This document shows positions 1-8,414 of a stretch of 64,000 bases of DNA, piece after piece; position 1 is the first letter of the stretch; each line of letters begins with the position of its first letter. Made by a program: the position numbers and the translations under genes. The DNA is from Streptomyces lichenis. GTDB taxonomy: Bacteria > Actinomycetota > Actinomycetes > Streptomycetales > Streptomycetaceae. Under the pieces are notes generated by a model that searched no databases, was not told the DNA's origin, and saw only the letters and a list, made by a program, of their open reading frames with translations. The DNA is taken from the NCBI RefSeq assembly GCF_023218175.1, contig NZ_JALPTH010000023.1, positions 62,001 through 126,000 on the forward strand, in the 5' to 3' direction.

Positions 1-570
1 ATCCAGGCCGGTCCTTCGTACACCCGACTTCCAGCGGCGGCTCGTGCGGGGGACGCCGGTGTTCCTCTCGTCTTCCCGCAGGATCTCGTCGAAGGGAGGA
101 TCACGGACGAGCCCCACAGCCACGTGCCGTGGAAGACGGCCGAGCGCTTCGAGAAGTTCCTGGTGCGCCAGGACGACATCGTCTGTGTGCGCACGGGTGC
201 GCAGCGACGACCCGCGCTGGTCTCTGGTCCGCAGGCCGGTCGGCTGCTCAGTTCGAACGTGACGCGTCTGCGGGTACGCCCGGAGGCCGGCGTCGATCCG
301 CAGTACCTCCACGCCTGTCTCGGTCTCCGGTACGCGCGGGAGTGGATGTCCCACCGTGCCGCGGCCACGGCGGCTCCCTCGCTGAGCTCTGCGGCCCTGG
401 CCCACCTTCCTGTGCGTCTTCCGCCCATCGAGGAGCAGCGCCGGTGCGTGGGACTCCTCGAAGACCTCGCGCGGCGCGCCGAGGCGTACGAGGCGTATGC
501 CGCGGCACTCGGCCGGCTGCGAGCCGAGCTCGCCGAGCACCTCCTGCACGGGTCGGTCGAACCGCTGTGA
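1..570 (+). CDS. hsdS: Type I restriction-modification specificity subunit HsdS, 3' part only
   Basis: The frame is already open at base 1 and ends at a TGA, so only the last 189 residues are seen and the start lies left of the window. The visible part looks like a distal target-recognition domain of a type I specificity subunit. It ends in the typical LPPIEEQ motif (about residue 140 of the fragment), followed by an Ala/Leu/Glu-rich helix that in this family contacts the methylase subunit. HsdS chooses the DNA site that the HsdM/HsdR complex methylates or cuts; hsdM and hsdR would be expected upstream. The gene faces a convergent McrBC pair, so it belongs to a restriction island. The call rests mainly on the C-terminal motif and helix. 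Confidence 0.75.
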   Translation: MQAGPSYTRLPAAARAGDAGVPLVFPQDLVEGRITDEPHSHVPWKTAERFEKFLVRQDDIVCVRTGAQRRPALVSGPQAGRLLSSNVTRLRVRPEAGVDPQYLHACLGLRYAREWMSHRAAATAAPSLSSAALAHLPVRLPPIEEQRRCVGLLEDLARRAEAYEAYAAALGRLRAELAEHLLHGSVEPL

Positions 571-647
571 CGGCCTGCCATGAGCCGATCCCTCCACTCA
601 CCCGCCCTTCCCCCTCCTCATCCGTGACCCCCGAAAGGATCGAGTCC

Positions 648-869
648 ATGTCCGACGCGACAGCCCCTTCCGGACGCACGTGGCGACTCTGGCTCGCGCT
701 GTACGTCGCCTGCTCCATGGTGGTCGGCCTCGTCGTGAGCCTGCTCGTGCTCCGGTCAGGCGCCGGCACCACGGAGGTCGTGCTGGCTGGGGGAGGCGGC
801 TTCGCGACGTCCTTCGCCCTCTGCCTGGCGCTGCCCGCGGCCGTCCGCGAACTCAAGCGTCTGGGCTGA
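648..869 (+). CDS. Small two-helix membrane protein, unknown function
   Basis: A 73-residue protein with ATG start and a GAAAGGA ribosome-binding site about 9 bases upstream. It has two hydrophobic segments, about residues 14-34 and 42-64, separated by a short Gly/Thr loop, and ends with the basic motif RELKRLG, so it is probably a helical hairpin in the membrane. It follows the hsdS end by 77 bases on the same strand and faces mcrC. I do not recognise a family. Its position between two restriction systems could mean a defence accessory role, but this is only inference from neighbours. Confidence 0.55.
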   Translation: MSDATAPSGRTWRLWLALYVACSMVVGLVVSLLVLRSGAGTTEVVLAGGGGFATSFALCLALPAAVRELKRLG

Positions 870-890
870 GTCGGACCGGCGCGTCCGGGG

Positions 891-2162
891 TCAGCTCGTG
901 GCCACGGACGCGCCGAACTCGGCGATCGCCTTCCGCAGCGGTTCGGCCGCGGTCTTCGGGTCGACGCGGGTGTTCAGGCCGAGCACCAGGATGCGGCCCA
1001 CCAGACCGCGCGGCCCCCGGAACTCCAGCCGGTGGCTGGACGGTCCCTGAGGGTCGGGATGGACCACCAGGGCCAGGGGGTTCGAGGGGTCGGTGTAGCC
1101 GGCGATGTAGGTGAGGAGCTGATGGCGGTCCTCGCGGGAGACGTCGCACTTGGCGTAGTTCTTGTACTTCGCGTCCACGGCCAGGTAGGTCGTGGACGGT
1201 TGACCGGGCGGGTCGAAGGACAGCAGGACGTCGGGCAGGAAGGGCGGGCTGTCACCGCCGTGCCGCCCATGGGTCCGGATGCGGTCGCCGTCGTCCTGGG
1301 CCGGCCGGCCACCGACGGAGGCCGCTGCCTCCGTCGCCATCCGCCGGACCACGCTCTCCCAGAGACCGTCCAGCTTCAGCAGTAGCCCCTGTGCTCTGAA
1401 GCCGTACGGGTTCAGCAGATCGTCGGGCCCGCCACCGCCGAGCACCATGCGTGCCCATGCGTGGGCGGGCCGGTAGTGGGTGTTGAGCGCGGAGTACCGG
1501 GCGCGGGCGAGCACCGACAGCGCGTCAGGGGCCCGGAGGGAGTGCGGGAAGTCCTTCGCCGTGGAGTGCAGCTGGTGCTTGAGGATCGGAGAGGCCACCT
1601 GCTCGGCCGCGACGGAGAGGGCGGCACCGCATACGAGGTTCTCCCAGCACCCGTCCTCGTACTCGAAGGTCCTGACGTGCAACTGGTCGACCGCGCCGAA
1701 ACACCTGGTGGCCTGCGCCTCCACGTCCAGCCGGCCCCGCAGCGTGGTGTCCACACGCTGTCGGCGTACGTAGTCCCGGCGCAGACCGCGGCGCAGCAGC
1801 AGGCGGCACTCGTGCAACAGCGCGGCGGGTACGAGGCCCGCGTAACCGTCCTTTCCGAGAGGCCAGTTGCGCAGCTCCTCGTCGACGGTGCTGTTCTGCC
1901 CGTTGGCGTACGAGAGCCAGTCGATCAACCGGTTTCCCGCGATCGGGAATTTGGGACGGAGTACCAGGCGGAAGGAACCGAGCTCCATGACCCCGGTGAC
2001 CGTCCGCGCGCTGAGGACGTAGTGATCCTGCTGCTCCACGACACCGACGGACTTGAGGGAACGGAGTCTGTGGAGATCGGCGGCGCTCAGAAGAGATTTC
2101 GGCACCCTGCCGGACTTGTACTCATCGAGCGTCACTTCCCTCCTCGCGGCTCCCTGTGACAC
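891..2162 (-). CDS. mcrC: McrC-type subunit of a modification-dependent restriction system
   Basis: A 423-residue protein of the McrBC 5-methylcytosine restriction family, nuclease partner subunit. The N-terminal half has McrC features (the segment LRPKFPIAGNRLIDWLSYA, about residues 67-85). The C-terminal half carries the PD-(D/E)XK nuclease signature: an Asp in DVLLSFD followed by LAVDAKYKNY (about residues 305-335), with Asp and Lys as expected catalytic residues. It starts with GTG 4 bases after the mcrB stop, with GAGGAG 7 bases upstream, so the two are an operon and probably translationally coupled. McrB should bind modified DNA and hydrolyse GTP, while McrC cuts. An alternative GTG nine codons later also has an AGGAGG-like site, but very close to it. 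Confidence 0.85.
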   Translation of the reverse strand: MSQGAARREVTLDEYKSGRVPKSLLSAADLHRLRSLKSVGVVEQQDHYVLSARTVTGVMELGSFRLVLRPKFPIAGNRLIDWLSYANGQNSTVDEELRNWPLGKDGYAGLVPAALLHECRLLLRRGLRRDYVRRQRVDTTLRGRLDVEAQATRCFGAVDQLHVRTFEYEDGCWENLVCGAALSVAAEQVASPILKHQLHSTAKDFPHSLRAPDALSVLARARYSALNTHYRPAHAWARMVLGGGGPDDLLNPYGFRAQGLLLKLDGLWESVVRRMATEAAASVGGRPAQDDGDRIRTHGRHGGDSPPFLPDVLLSFDPPGQPSTTYLAVDAKYKNYAKCDVSREDRHQLLTYIAGYTDPSNPLALVVHPDPQGPSSHRLEFRGPRGLVGRILVLGLNTRVDPKTAAEPLRKAIAEFGASVATS

Positions 2163-2166
2163 CCGG

Positions 2167-4443
2167 CTACTCCTCGCCCCACTCGGAATCGACCGACGCG
2201 CCGTCCTCGTCGGCGGCTCCGTTGGTGACGAAGACCTTCGCCAGCATTCCCGGAAGGTCCTGCGGGCTTGTCTGAACGACCCGACCCGTCTTCTCGTCCA
2301 CCAGCTCGCCGAGCACGGTCCGCAGCATTGCGGGACGGCCGAGGCAGTAGTCCGTCACGAGTGGCACGATCTCGTGGTGGAAGGCGTGGGAGAGCTGCTC
2401 GACGGTGGCGAGCGGACGGTCGTCCGAGAGGAGGTACGCCTGGCCGAGCAGATGGTCCGGGCCGAAGTGCAGGTCGAGTCGCTCGTTCAGACCCTCCAGC
2501 AGGGAGGCCAGCCCGAGCCCCTCGATCTCGCCGTCCAGAGCGTCCAGGTCCGGCGGTACGTCGAAGAAGGCGAACCTGCGACGGATCGCGGAGTCGATGT
2601 GGCTCACGCTGCGGTCGGCGGAATTCATGGTGCCGATGATGCGGATGTTGGGCGGAACGGTTTGCTGCCGTCCACTGGTCGGCAAGGTGATGGAGACGGA
2701 CCCCCGCTTGTCGAGTTCCAGCAGAGTGATCAGTTCGCCGAGAACGCGCGGCAGATCACCGCGGTTGATCTCGTCCACCACTATCAGGAAGGTCTGGTCC
2801 GGGAACTTCTCGGCGGCCGCGCAGACCCGCAGAAACACACCCTTCTTCATCGTCAGATGGAGGCCGGCTCCGTCCGCCGTCGTGTCCGGCCTGAATCCCT
2901 CGACGAAGTCCTCGTACCCGTAGGACGGATGGAAGGTCACCATGGTGAGCCGTGCGGCCAGGTCTTCCTCGGGTCCACTCGCGTTCACGGGCACCGCGGA
3001 CAGTTCCGCGAGAACAGCGGCCCGCTCCGCCGGAGTGGCCTCAAGCAGGTCCGCGCGGCCCGCGAGGGCCAGGGCGACGTTGAGCGCCAGCCGGGTCTTT
3101 CCGGTGCCGGGTGGCCCCTGAAGGATGACCTGCCCCTTGTGTACCAGCAGATCCCGTACGTTCCGCACATCATCGGGAAGCTCGTCGTCGAGCAGCACGA
3201 CCTTCCCCGGCGCGCTCCCCTCCAGGGCGACGACCTCGTTCGCCACCTCGACCGCGACTGCTGGGCCGAGAACCTGAGTGGTCCCGCGTCGGCCCTGCCC
3301 GCGCCGGATCTCCCGCATCAGGGTGGCGGGCACCTTGGCGAGGGTCTGCTGCCACGCGTGCCGCGGCTCGTCGAAGCTCTGGGCGTACGAGGTGTCCCAG
3401 TCCACGCCCACGGTATGGCGGTGACTCCCCGCATCGGAGAGGTACGCGTAGCCGCCCACGACGGTGCCTACGGCCAGCACCTCTGACTTGCCCCGGTTGG
3501 CGACGATGAGATCACCGCGCTCCAGGTCGCGAAAGGCCAGCAGTTGCCGTGCGAGCCGAAGGTTTCCTCCCGTGCTGTGCGGCCAGTGCCAGTCCAGTGC
3601 GGCCTTCAGCTCCTGGTCGCTCTCGTACTGCCCCAGACTGCCCACCTCGTCCCAGGCGATCCGGATGCGATGGTTCCGGAGGCAGTCGTCCCAGAGGCTT
3701 GCCCGTTCCCCGGGTGCGATCTTCCAGATCACCCGGTCCTGCGGACGGGGATCGTGGAAGGCGTACAGGAATGCCGTCACCTCATGCGGACTCCACTCCC
3801 TGAACTCCTCGTACTCCCGCAGGAGCTGCAGCAGCTCGCGGTTCGCCCGCCACGTACGTACGCCGGAGGAGTGCGCACGTGGCTTACCGCCCAGCAGAGC
3901 GGTGAAGTGACGGACGTGCGCGGCCGAGAAGACGGGCAGGAACTCACCGGGGAAGTAGACCGCCAGTGCCTTGGTGGTCAGCGCCTGCCCGTACGACAGC
4001 GACTCCAGGTCGTCCAGACGCTCGTACGCCCCCTTCCCCGCCGCTTCGAAGGCCGTCACGAACTCGGAGCGCACCCGGGCCCATGCCGCTTCCACCTCGA
4101 GCCCGCGCAGTGCGCTGGGCACGACTCGCCACTGGTCCGATCGGTGCTGGTAGATGATGTGCTTCGCCGCGCTGCCGCCGCGGATGCTGCCGAAATGGTC
4201 GGTGCCATACTCCATCAGCCGGCAGAAGGAGAGCCCGTTCCGGCGGCCGTCGGGGCCCAGCGCGTACCGATCCAGTTCCAGGTCTTCCCAGCCCGACAGC
4301 GGGAACAGGGTCAGCACCCGCTGCCGCTCCTCCTCCGCCAGGTCGGCGATCCGTCGCGCCCCCTCCCGATCGAATCGCGCGATGCGCGCGGCGAGCCCTT
4401 CCCGGAACCGTCCAGCGTCAGCCATGGGCCCATTCTTCGGCAT
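2167..4443 (-). CDS. mcrB: McrB-type AAA+ GTPase of a modification-dependent restriction system
   Basis: A protein of about 758 residues. From about residue 440 it carries an AAA+ motor of McrB type: Walker A GPPGTGKT, then TFHPSYGYEDFVEGF, Walker B FLIVVDEINRGD, and the McrB sensor region GTMNSADRSVSHIDSAIRRR. The N-terminal part is not the classical E. coli McrB DNA-binding domain. It has a segment with GSIRGGSAAKHIIY (about residues 85-100) and, at about 235-350, a PUA/EVE-like module beginning VIWKIAPGE, a fold known to read modified bases. The system therefore probably recognises modified DNA. The start is uncertain: GTG at 4461, ATG at 4443 and ATG at 4425 are possible; I chose 4443 because a GGTGGG stretch lies just before it. 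Confidence 0.85.
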   Translation of the reverse strand: MPKNGPMADAGRFREGLAARIARFDREGARRIADLAEEERQRVLTLFPLSGWEDLELDRYALGPDGRRNGLSFCRLMEYGTDHFGSIRGGSAAKHIIYQHRSDQWRVVPSALRGLEVEAAWARVRSEFVTAFEAAGKGAYERLDDLESLSYGQALTTKALAVYFPGEFLPVFSAAHVRHFTALLGGKPRAHSSGVRTWRANRELLQLLREYEEFREWSPHEVTAFLYAFHDPRPQDRVIWKIAPGERASLWDDCLRNHRIRIAWDEVGSLGQYESDQELKAALDWHWPHSTGGNLRLARQLLAFRDLERGDLIVANRGKSEVLAVGTVVGGYAYLSDAGSHRHTVGVDWDTSYAQSFDEPRHAWQQTLAKVPATLMREIRRGQGRRGTTQVLGPAVAVEVANEVVALEGSAPGKVVLLDDELPDDVRNVRDLLVHKGQVILQGPPGTGKTRLALNVALALAGRADLLEATPAERAAVLAELSAVPVNASGPEEDLAARLTMVTFHPSYGYEDFVEGFRPDTTADGAGLHLTMKKGVFLRVCAAAEKFPDQTFLIVVDEINRGDLPRVLGELITLLELDKRGSVSITLPTSGRQQTVPPNIRIIGTMNSADRSVSHIDSAIRRRFAFFDVPPDLDALDGEIEGLGLASLLEGLNERLDLHFGPDHLLGQAYLLSDDRPLATVEQLSHAFHHEIVPLVTDYCLGRPAMLRTVLGELVDEKTGRVVQTSPQDLPGMLAKVFVTNGAADEDGASVDSEWGEE

Positions 4444-4488
4444 CCCACCGTCCCGGGACACCGGCGTCTGAGTTTTCGAGCAACGACA

Positions 4489-4564
4489 AAGCCCCAGGTC
4501 ACTGACCTGGGGCTTCGCTCACGAGCGGGTGACGAGAATCGAACTCGCGCTCTAAGCTTGGGAA
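4489..4564 (-). repeat. Partial tRNA-Gly(CCC) copy with its terminator: outer att-like repeat
   Basis: Bases 4523-4564 (42 bp) are identical to 14309-14350, the 3' half of the complete tRNA-Gly gene from the anticodon loop to the acceptor end. Just beside it, 4489-4500 and 4504-4515 form a terminator hairpin like the one next to the real tRNA (14275-14301). The 5' half of the tRNA is absent here. This is what integration of a mobile element into a tRNA 3' end leaves behind, so this copy is probably the far end of an island. Confidence 0.85.
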
Positions 4565-5183
4565 TCAGCGGGGCTTGGGCCTCTGGAAGGGCTCTGACCT
4601 GCACTTTCCTGCGAGGAAGCTGGGATTGCCATGGCCTCTGGAGGCTGTACCTGACCGCTGTTGTCCGCTCTGCTGGGCACGGTTGGGGCACGAGCAGAAG
4701 GGGCGAAGGGGCCCTCATGACCAAGCTGAGCAATCCTCCAGCGAGATCTCCGCGCCGGCCGTGTCTGTAACAGCCTCCAGGTCCGGGATGTAAGGGGCGG
4801 GCGTCGGGAAGGACGTAGGTGCCAGGTGCCTCCGGACAGAGGTCGGTCAGCACGCGCCCACCGGCGGCTGTGAGGGACCACCCGCGCTCTGCGGCTTCAA
4901 GGTACATGGGGGTGTCCCGATGGCTCAGGTCGGTGATGTCTGCCGCCCGCAGGATCTCCTGCATCTGAGGATGCTTCGCATACCTATCCCTCGCCGAGTG
5001 CGGCGAGCCCCTTTATGATCCCTGCGATGAAGCCCGGACTGCCTCCGACGGCTTTCTCGACGCCGCGTGGAATCCCTTCTTTCCTGTGTATTGCTCCGGT
5101 CCTGGAAATGGAGTTGCCCCACTCCTCCGTCGGGGTCGGGAAAATGATGACTCGATTCCTGTGGGTAACCTTTATTTACTGTT
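4565..5183. other. Gene-poor stretch at the left end of the island
   Basis: No convincing gene. A minus-strand frame from 4964 begins with protein-like sequence (MQEILRAADITDLSHRD) but has no ribosome-binding site and runs straight through the tRNA fragment into antisense of mcrB. It may be the decayed 5' end of a gene cut by integration. From about 5000 rightwards base composition turns AT-richer, matching the next gene. Confidence 0.4.
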
Positions 5184-6404
5184 TCATTTACTCATCCGTC
5201 GACGTCGCACCTCTTTCAGTATTTCCTCACGGTCTGCCATCATTCCGATTACGGTGACAATGTCACTGCCTACCTGAATGTCCTGGGTTTTCACAAAACT
5301 TGCTAGTTCCTCTGAAGTTATCGGTTCGTCTTCGAAGTGCATCTTCAGTCGATTTGATCGGTCGAAGCCCGGAGCGTTCTCCCGATCCAGCAGGCGAACG
5401 ATCGCGGGCAGATCGAATCCCGGCGCAGAGTCGTGCCACGTCTCGGTCCAGCCGCCCTGTGGAAGATGCCTGGAGGTGGCTCCCTGTCGATATTCAAGAA
5501 CCCTGTTTAGGACGTATCGTTCGACAGTAAAGGCCGCCTCGCGATTGGGGACAATGACTTTTTCGATCAAAGTTCCCCCTTGCTTTACATGTGCCTTGAT
5601 CCGGTTGTAGCGTCGATCTTCCGTGTTTGTGATCCCAACCTTCATCAACTCCAATTCGGGGAAATGGATGAGATATACCAGATGAGGCGAATCGGGGTCG
5701 ATCGATTTGGCGCACGTTAGGCAAGGCTGCGCGTTTTGAGCGAGTGCCGATAGGGATATCCTGCGCTCCGCCCCACAGTTCAGGCAGATGGCCGGGACCG
5801 GCTGGGTGAGCTTGGCGTAACCGTCGAAGTTCCTAGCCAGGCCGTGTGCCGCAAAGAATTCCGTGTGCTGGCGAATGAGATCCGAAATGTCCAGATATGG
5901 GCAGTGATCACCGTGTCGCCATGAACTGGCCAGTACGTGAACGACGCTTCGCCGAGACTCTTTTCCGCAGGTTACGCAACGTACATCGACGATGTCCCAT
6001 ATGTTGGGGAGGATTATCTTGGCCGCTTCCTCGACCGCCGCTTTTCCATCCTTTTCGAGAATTGAATAACCCGCTTCGCGCAGCACGGAAAAGGCTTCCT
6101 GAGGGGTTTTCGCCCATCGCTCCGGTTCCGATCGCAAGCGTGCTTCGTAAATCCTTCGGGAAGAACAATGCTCGCAAGCCGAATGGTCATGGTTGCGAAT
6201 GCTGTTATAGGCTACTGCTCCCGCCTGCCCGCATGTTAGGCATCGGAAATTGCGTTGGGCCGTCGGGGATTCATGGTGACCGATAGGATGGACGCCGACT
6301 CGCCTGAACTGCTTATCAATGCACTCATGGCAATGGCCGGGTTTCCCTTTTCGGTTGGCGCATTCGTTTCGTCCACATCTGGAGCACGCGCGCACGATTG
6401 CCAT
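5184..6404 (-). CDS. Zinc-module protein with C-terminal GIY-YIG-like domain
   Basis: A 406-residue protein. Four Cys-rich modules lie in a row: CxxC at 7/10 with 25/28; 55/58 with 77/80; 143/146 with a Cys at 168; 207/210 with 228/231. Such repeats normally bind zinc and often DNA. At about 242-300 follows LVYLIHF...MKVGIT...RYNRIKAHV and later EAAFTVERYV. This fits the GIY-YIG nuclease pattern of T5orf172 type: a Tyr-containing first strand, a KVG strand, then Arg and His, then Glu. So it is probably a DNA-binding nuclease. The start at 6404 follows GGAGGA by five bases and is preferred over an upstream GTG. Base composition is much lower in GC than neighbouring core genes, a sign of transfer. 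It is the only intact gene between two att-like repeats. Function is inferred. Confidence 0.65.
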   Translation of the reverse strand: MAIVRACSRCGRNECANRKGKPGHCHECIDKQFRRVGVHPIGHHESPTAQRNFRCLTCGQAGAVAYNSIRNHDHSACEHCSSRRIYEARLRSEPERWAKTPQEAFSVLREAGYSILEKDGKAAVEEAAKIILPNIWDIVDVRCVTCGKESRRSVVHVLASSWRHGDHCPYLDISDLIRQHTEFFAAHGLARNFDGYAKLTQPVPAICLNCGAERRISLSALAQNAQPCLTCAKSIDPDSPHLVYLIHFPELELMKVGITNTEDRRYNRIKAHVKQGGTLIEKVIVPNREAAFTVERYVLNRVLEYRQGATSRHLPQGGWTETWHDSAPGFDLPAIVRLLDRENAPGFDRSNRLKMHFEDEPITSEELASFVKTQDIQVGSDIVTVIGMMADREEILKEVRRRRMSK

Positions 6405-7481
6405 AACAGTCCTCCTGGCATCTCCTTGGCCTTGGGGAAGCCTACAGTCGACCACTGACAGGCGGTCGAGATCAGTCGGGCGCTGGGTTGCCCGGTAGGC
6501 ATGGGCGGCTCTGGTGCGGCCGGGAGGGCCTGCCTGCCGATTGTCTGGGCCTCCGAAGGCTGACTGCGGCCCGTGCCAGTACGACGCCCATCCCTACACC
6601 GACTGGCCTGAGCTCATCCCGCTTGCCCACGCGATAGGGATAGGGCACCCGAGCGGACGCTCCCCCACCCCGCGGAGCTCACGTCAGCCGAGATCCGCCG
6701 GCTCCGGGCAGCTGCCCTGACCCCCCTGCTGCGCGGAGTAAGCACCCAAGGAAGGTGAAGTGGTCGCGATGGAGCCGCCAGCGCCAGGCCGGAGCCCACT
6801 ACATGTCACGCAAGCAATCGTTCGCGGGACGGGCTTAGCGAACCCACCGTGGATGGCGCCTTGAGGGACGACGTCGCTGGGAGTTGGAGCACGCGAAGGG
6901 CGCGGCGGGCCCAGAGTGGTCTAGGCAACAAACAAGGCCCTGGTCTCCGACCAGGGCCTTCATCGCGGAGCGGGTGCCGAGAACCGAACTCGCTCTCTGA
7001 GCTTGGGAACTAGCGGTGACCAAGGGCGCTTCGTAGCGCCGGCCAGCCACGATTAGGGTAGGCGCGCTGCTCAGAGAGTGCCTCTAGGCCCCGTCGTTGG
7101 TCGTACTTAGTTGGCCGCTTTGGTTCGGAACTGGCACTACGGCACTGTGCTGCGATGCGTTCGATCCCCGGCGGCAACGGGCGGCGTCTTTCGGCAGCGC
7201 CGAGACCATCGCATCCCGCCTAGCCGACACCGAGGCGCAGCTCCGCAGCAAGGAGCCCGCCGTTGAGCAAAAAGTTGCAGCGCCGACGCCGCGGGTCTGC
7301 CTTCAGCCGGCCGCAGCAATCCTCCGGTAGCCGCTCCGTCGGCTTACGGAGGTCGACGGAATCGAATAGATGTTTTATTAATCATGAGTCTATAAATCTG
7401 AAGAAGTTGCATTCGCCCTCTTTCCATCAAGGGGTCAACCTGGGGGCGTAATCCTCTTGGGCGACACGTGGGGGCGAGCAC
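6405..7481. other. Non-coding stretch around the middle att-like repeat
   Basis: About 1.1 kb without a supportable gene; short frames on both strands lack ribosome-binding sites and codon bias. It holds the middle tRNA-Gly fragment (6934-7009). The last 130 bases before 7482 are AT-rich (for example GATGTTTTATTAATCATGAG near 7370) and probably contain the promoter of the next, truncated gene. Confidence 0.45.
6934..7009 (-). repeat. Diverged partial tRNA-Gly copy with terminator: inner att-like repeat
   Basis: Bases 6968-7009 match the tRNA-Gly 3' half with four mismatches to the complete gene at 14309-14350. The neighbouring hairpin 6934-6944/6950-6960 corresponds to the tRNA terminator, and the flank CAACAAACAAGGCCC also matches the flank of the true tRNA. 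It splits the island into two segments. Confidence 0.8.
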
Positions 7482-8174
7482 ATGCGCGTATCGATCTACC
7501 TCTTCCGTGAGGAAGCTGGCGATTTTGAGGACTTGCTTCGCGACTTCCCTGAGGGGGCGAGAGTCCCGGAACGCCGGGAGTTGAGCGACGGGGTGGATTT
7601 GGACTGCGAAATCCGGGTTATGCCGCAAGAGCCAAAACCGCCAATGTGGGCAAAACACGTTTCCCCTCTTGTTGAAATTTCAGACCTAAAGAACGCTAAC
7701 GCCTCGGTCGTAGTCTTCTTTAATGTTAGCGGAAGATTCTTTGCAGTCTGCTTCGGCTACGCTCATGCTCTTCTCAAAGGAGAATTGCTAGAACCGGAAT
7801 TTGGGTTGCGTGTGACGGCCAATCTAGCAGACCCCCTCAAGGTGGCTGCTATGCAGGTCAGGACGCTCAGCGAAAACTCGCGACAACAGCTTTCTCCCCA
7901 CTCTGATGCTCACTCGAGCCGCGCGACCGGAGCGAGCCGCCTTGATGAAGTAGGGAAAGTTCTACTGCGCTGGGAGCAGGTTCCCGGCGCAGCTTGTGTG
8001 CCGGACGTGGCCGCCCCCCCGTCCAACCGAAGCAGTCGACGGCCACGTCCGGAGGCCGTCAGGCCGCAGCAGCGGCCTCGCGGCCCCTTCGCGTTCGGCG
8101 GTGGAGGATCTCGTCGAAGGTGGCGCGGGCGCCTGTGGGGTCGATGTAGTGCATGGCCAGGAGGGCGGCGATGA
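7482..8174 (+). pseudogene. Truncated TIGR04141-like (DUF6119) gene, N-terminal part
   Basis: The first 155 or so residues resemble the N-terminal region of the sporadically distributed TIGR04141 family, notably FGYAHALLKGELLEPEFGLR followed by VTANLADPLKV and VRTLSENSRQQ, then SRLDEVGKVLLR. Full members are roughly 500-600 residues. Here similarity stops near base 7,970; beyond it the frame runs through a terminator hairpin and antisense of the next gene to a chance stop at 8174. Composition is AT-richer than the surroundings up to about 7,960 and then changes abruptly, so the 3' part was probably lost at a recombination junction. The start has no strong ribosome-binding site. Any product would lack the main body of the family. 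Confidence 0.55.
8001..8052 (-). terminator. Inverted repeat downstream of the MazG-like gene
   Basis: A 12-bp perfect inverted repeat, CCGGACGTGGCC (8001-8012) and GGCCACGTCCGG (8041-8052), separated by 28 bases, lies just past the stop of the minus-strand MazG-like gene. It could end transcription, although the loop is long. It also marks the junction with the truncated gene. Confidence 0.45.
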
Positions 8175-8388
8175 CGGCGCCGACGAGGTCGTTCTGGACC
8201 TCGGACCAGGCATGGTTGTCGCCGCAGGTGGTGAGTCCCTTCAGGCCGTGGAGGGCGTGCATGGCCTCGCCGGCTTCCTCGGCGACCTTGCCGACCTGGA
8301 GGGCTTTCAGCTCCTCGTTGGGGAGGTGGGCGCCGGCCGCTCGGCAGACGGCGGAGAGCTTCTCGATGTTGTCCCACAGGGTGTCCAC
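8059..8388 (-). CDS. MazG-like nucleotide pyrophosphohydrolase-type protein
   Basis: A 109-residue protein with the all-alpha MazG-like fold signature: LQVGKVAEEAGEAMHAL (about residues 30-46), where the EEAGE acidic residues would bind magnesium, then NDLVGAVIAALLAM, a helix with the second acidic pair position. Such proteins hydrolyse nucleoside triphosphates to monophosphates, or are inactive relatives. The GTG start at 8388 follows GGAGG by six bases. It lies 26 bases downstream of the UDP-glucose dehydrogenase gene on the same strand, so the two are probably co-transcribed; the pairing suggests nucleotide or sugar-nucleotide housekeeping within the island. The substrate is unknown. Confidence 0.7.
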   Translation of the reverse strand: MDTLWDNIEKLSAVCRAAGAHLPNEELKALQVGKVAEEAGEAMHALHGLKGLTTCGDNHAWSEVQNDLVGAVIAALLAMHYIDPTGARATFDEILHRRTRRGREAAAAA

Positions 8389-8414
8389 GTCGGACCTCCG
8401 ATCGATGGGTTCGG

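Noticed and set aside
4311..4964. Long minus-strand frame of 217 codons across the tRNA fragment
   Set aside because: It has no ribosome-binding site, reads through the partial tRNA and terminator and then antisense to no gene but in a shifted frame of mcrB. At most its first 50 codons are a gene remnant.
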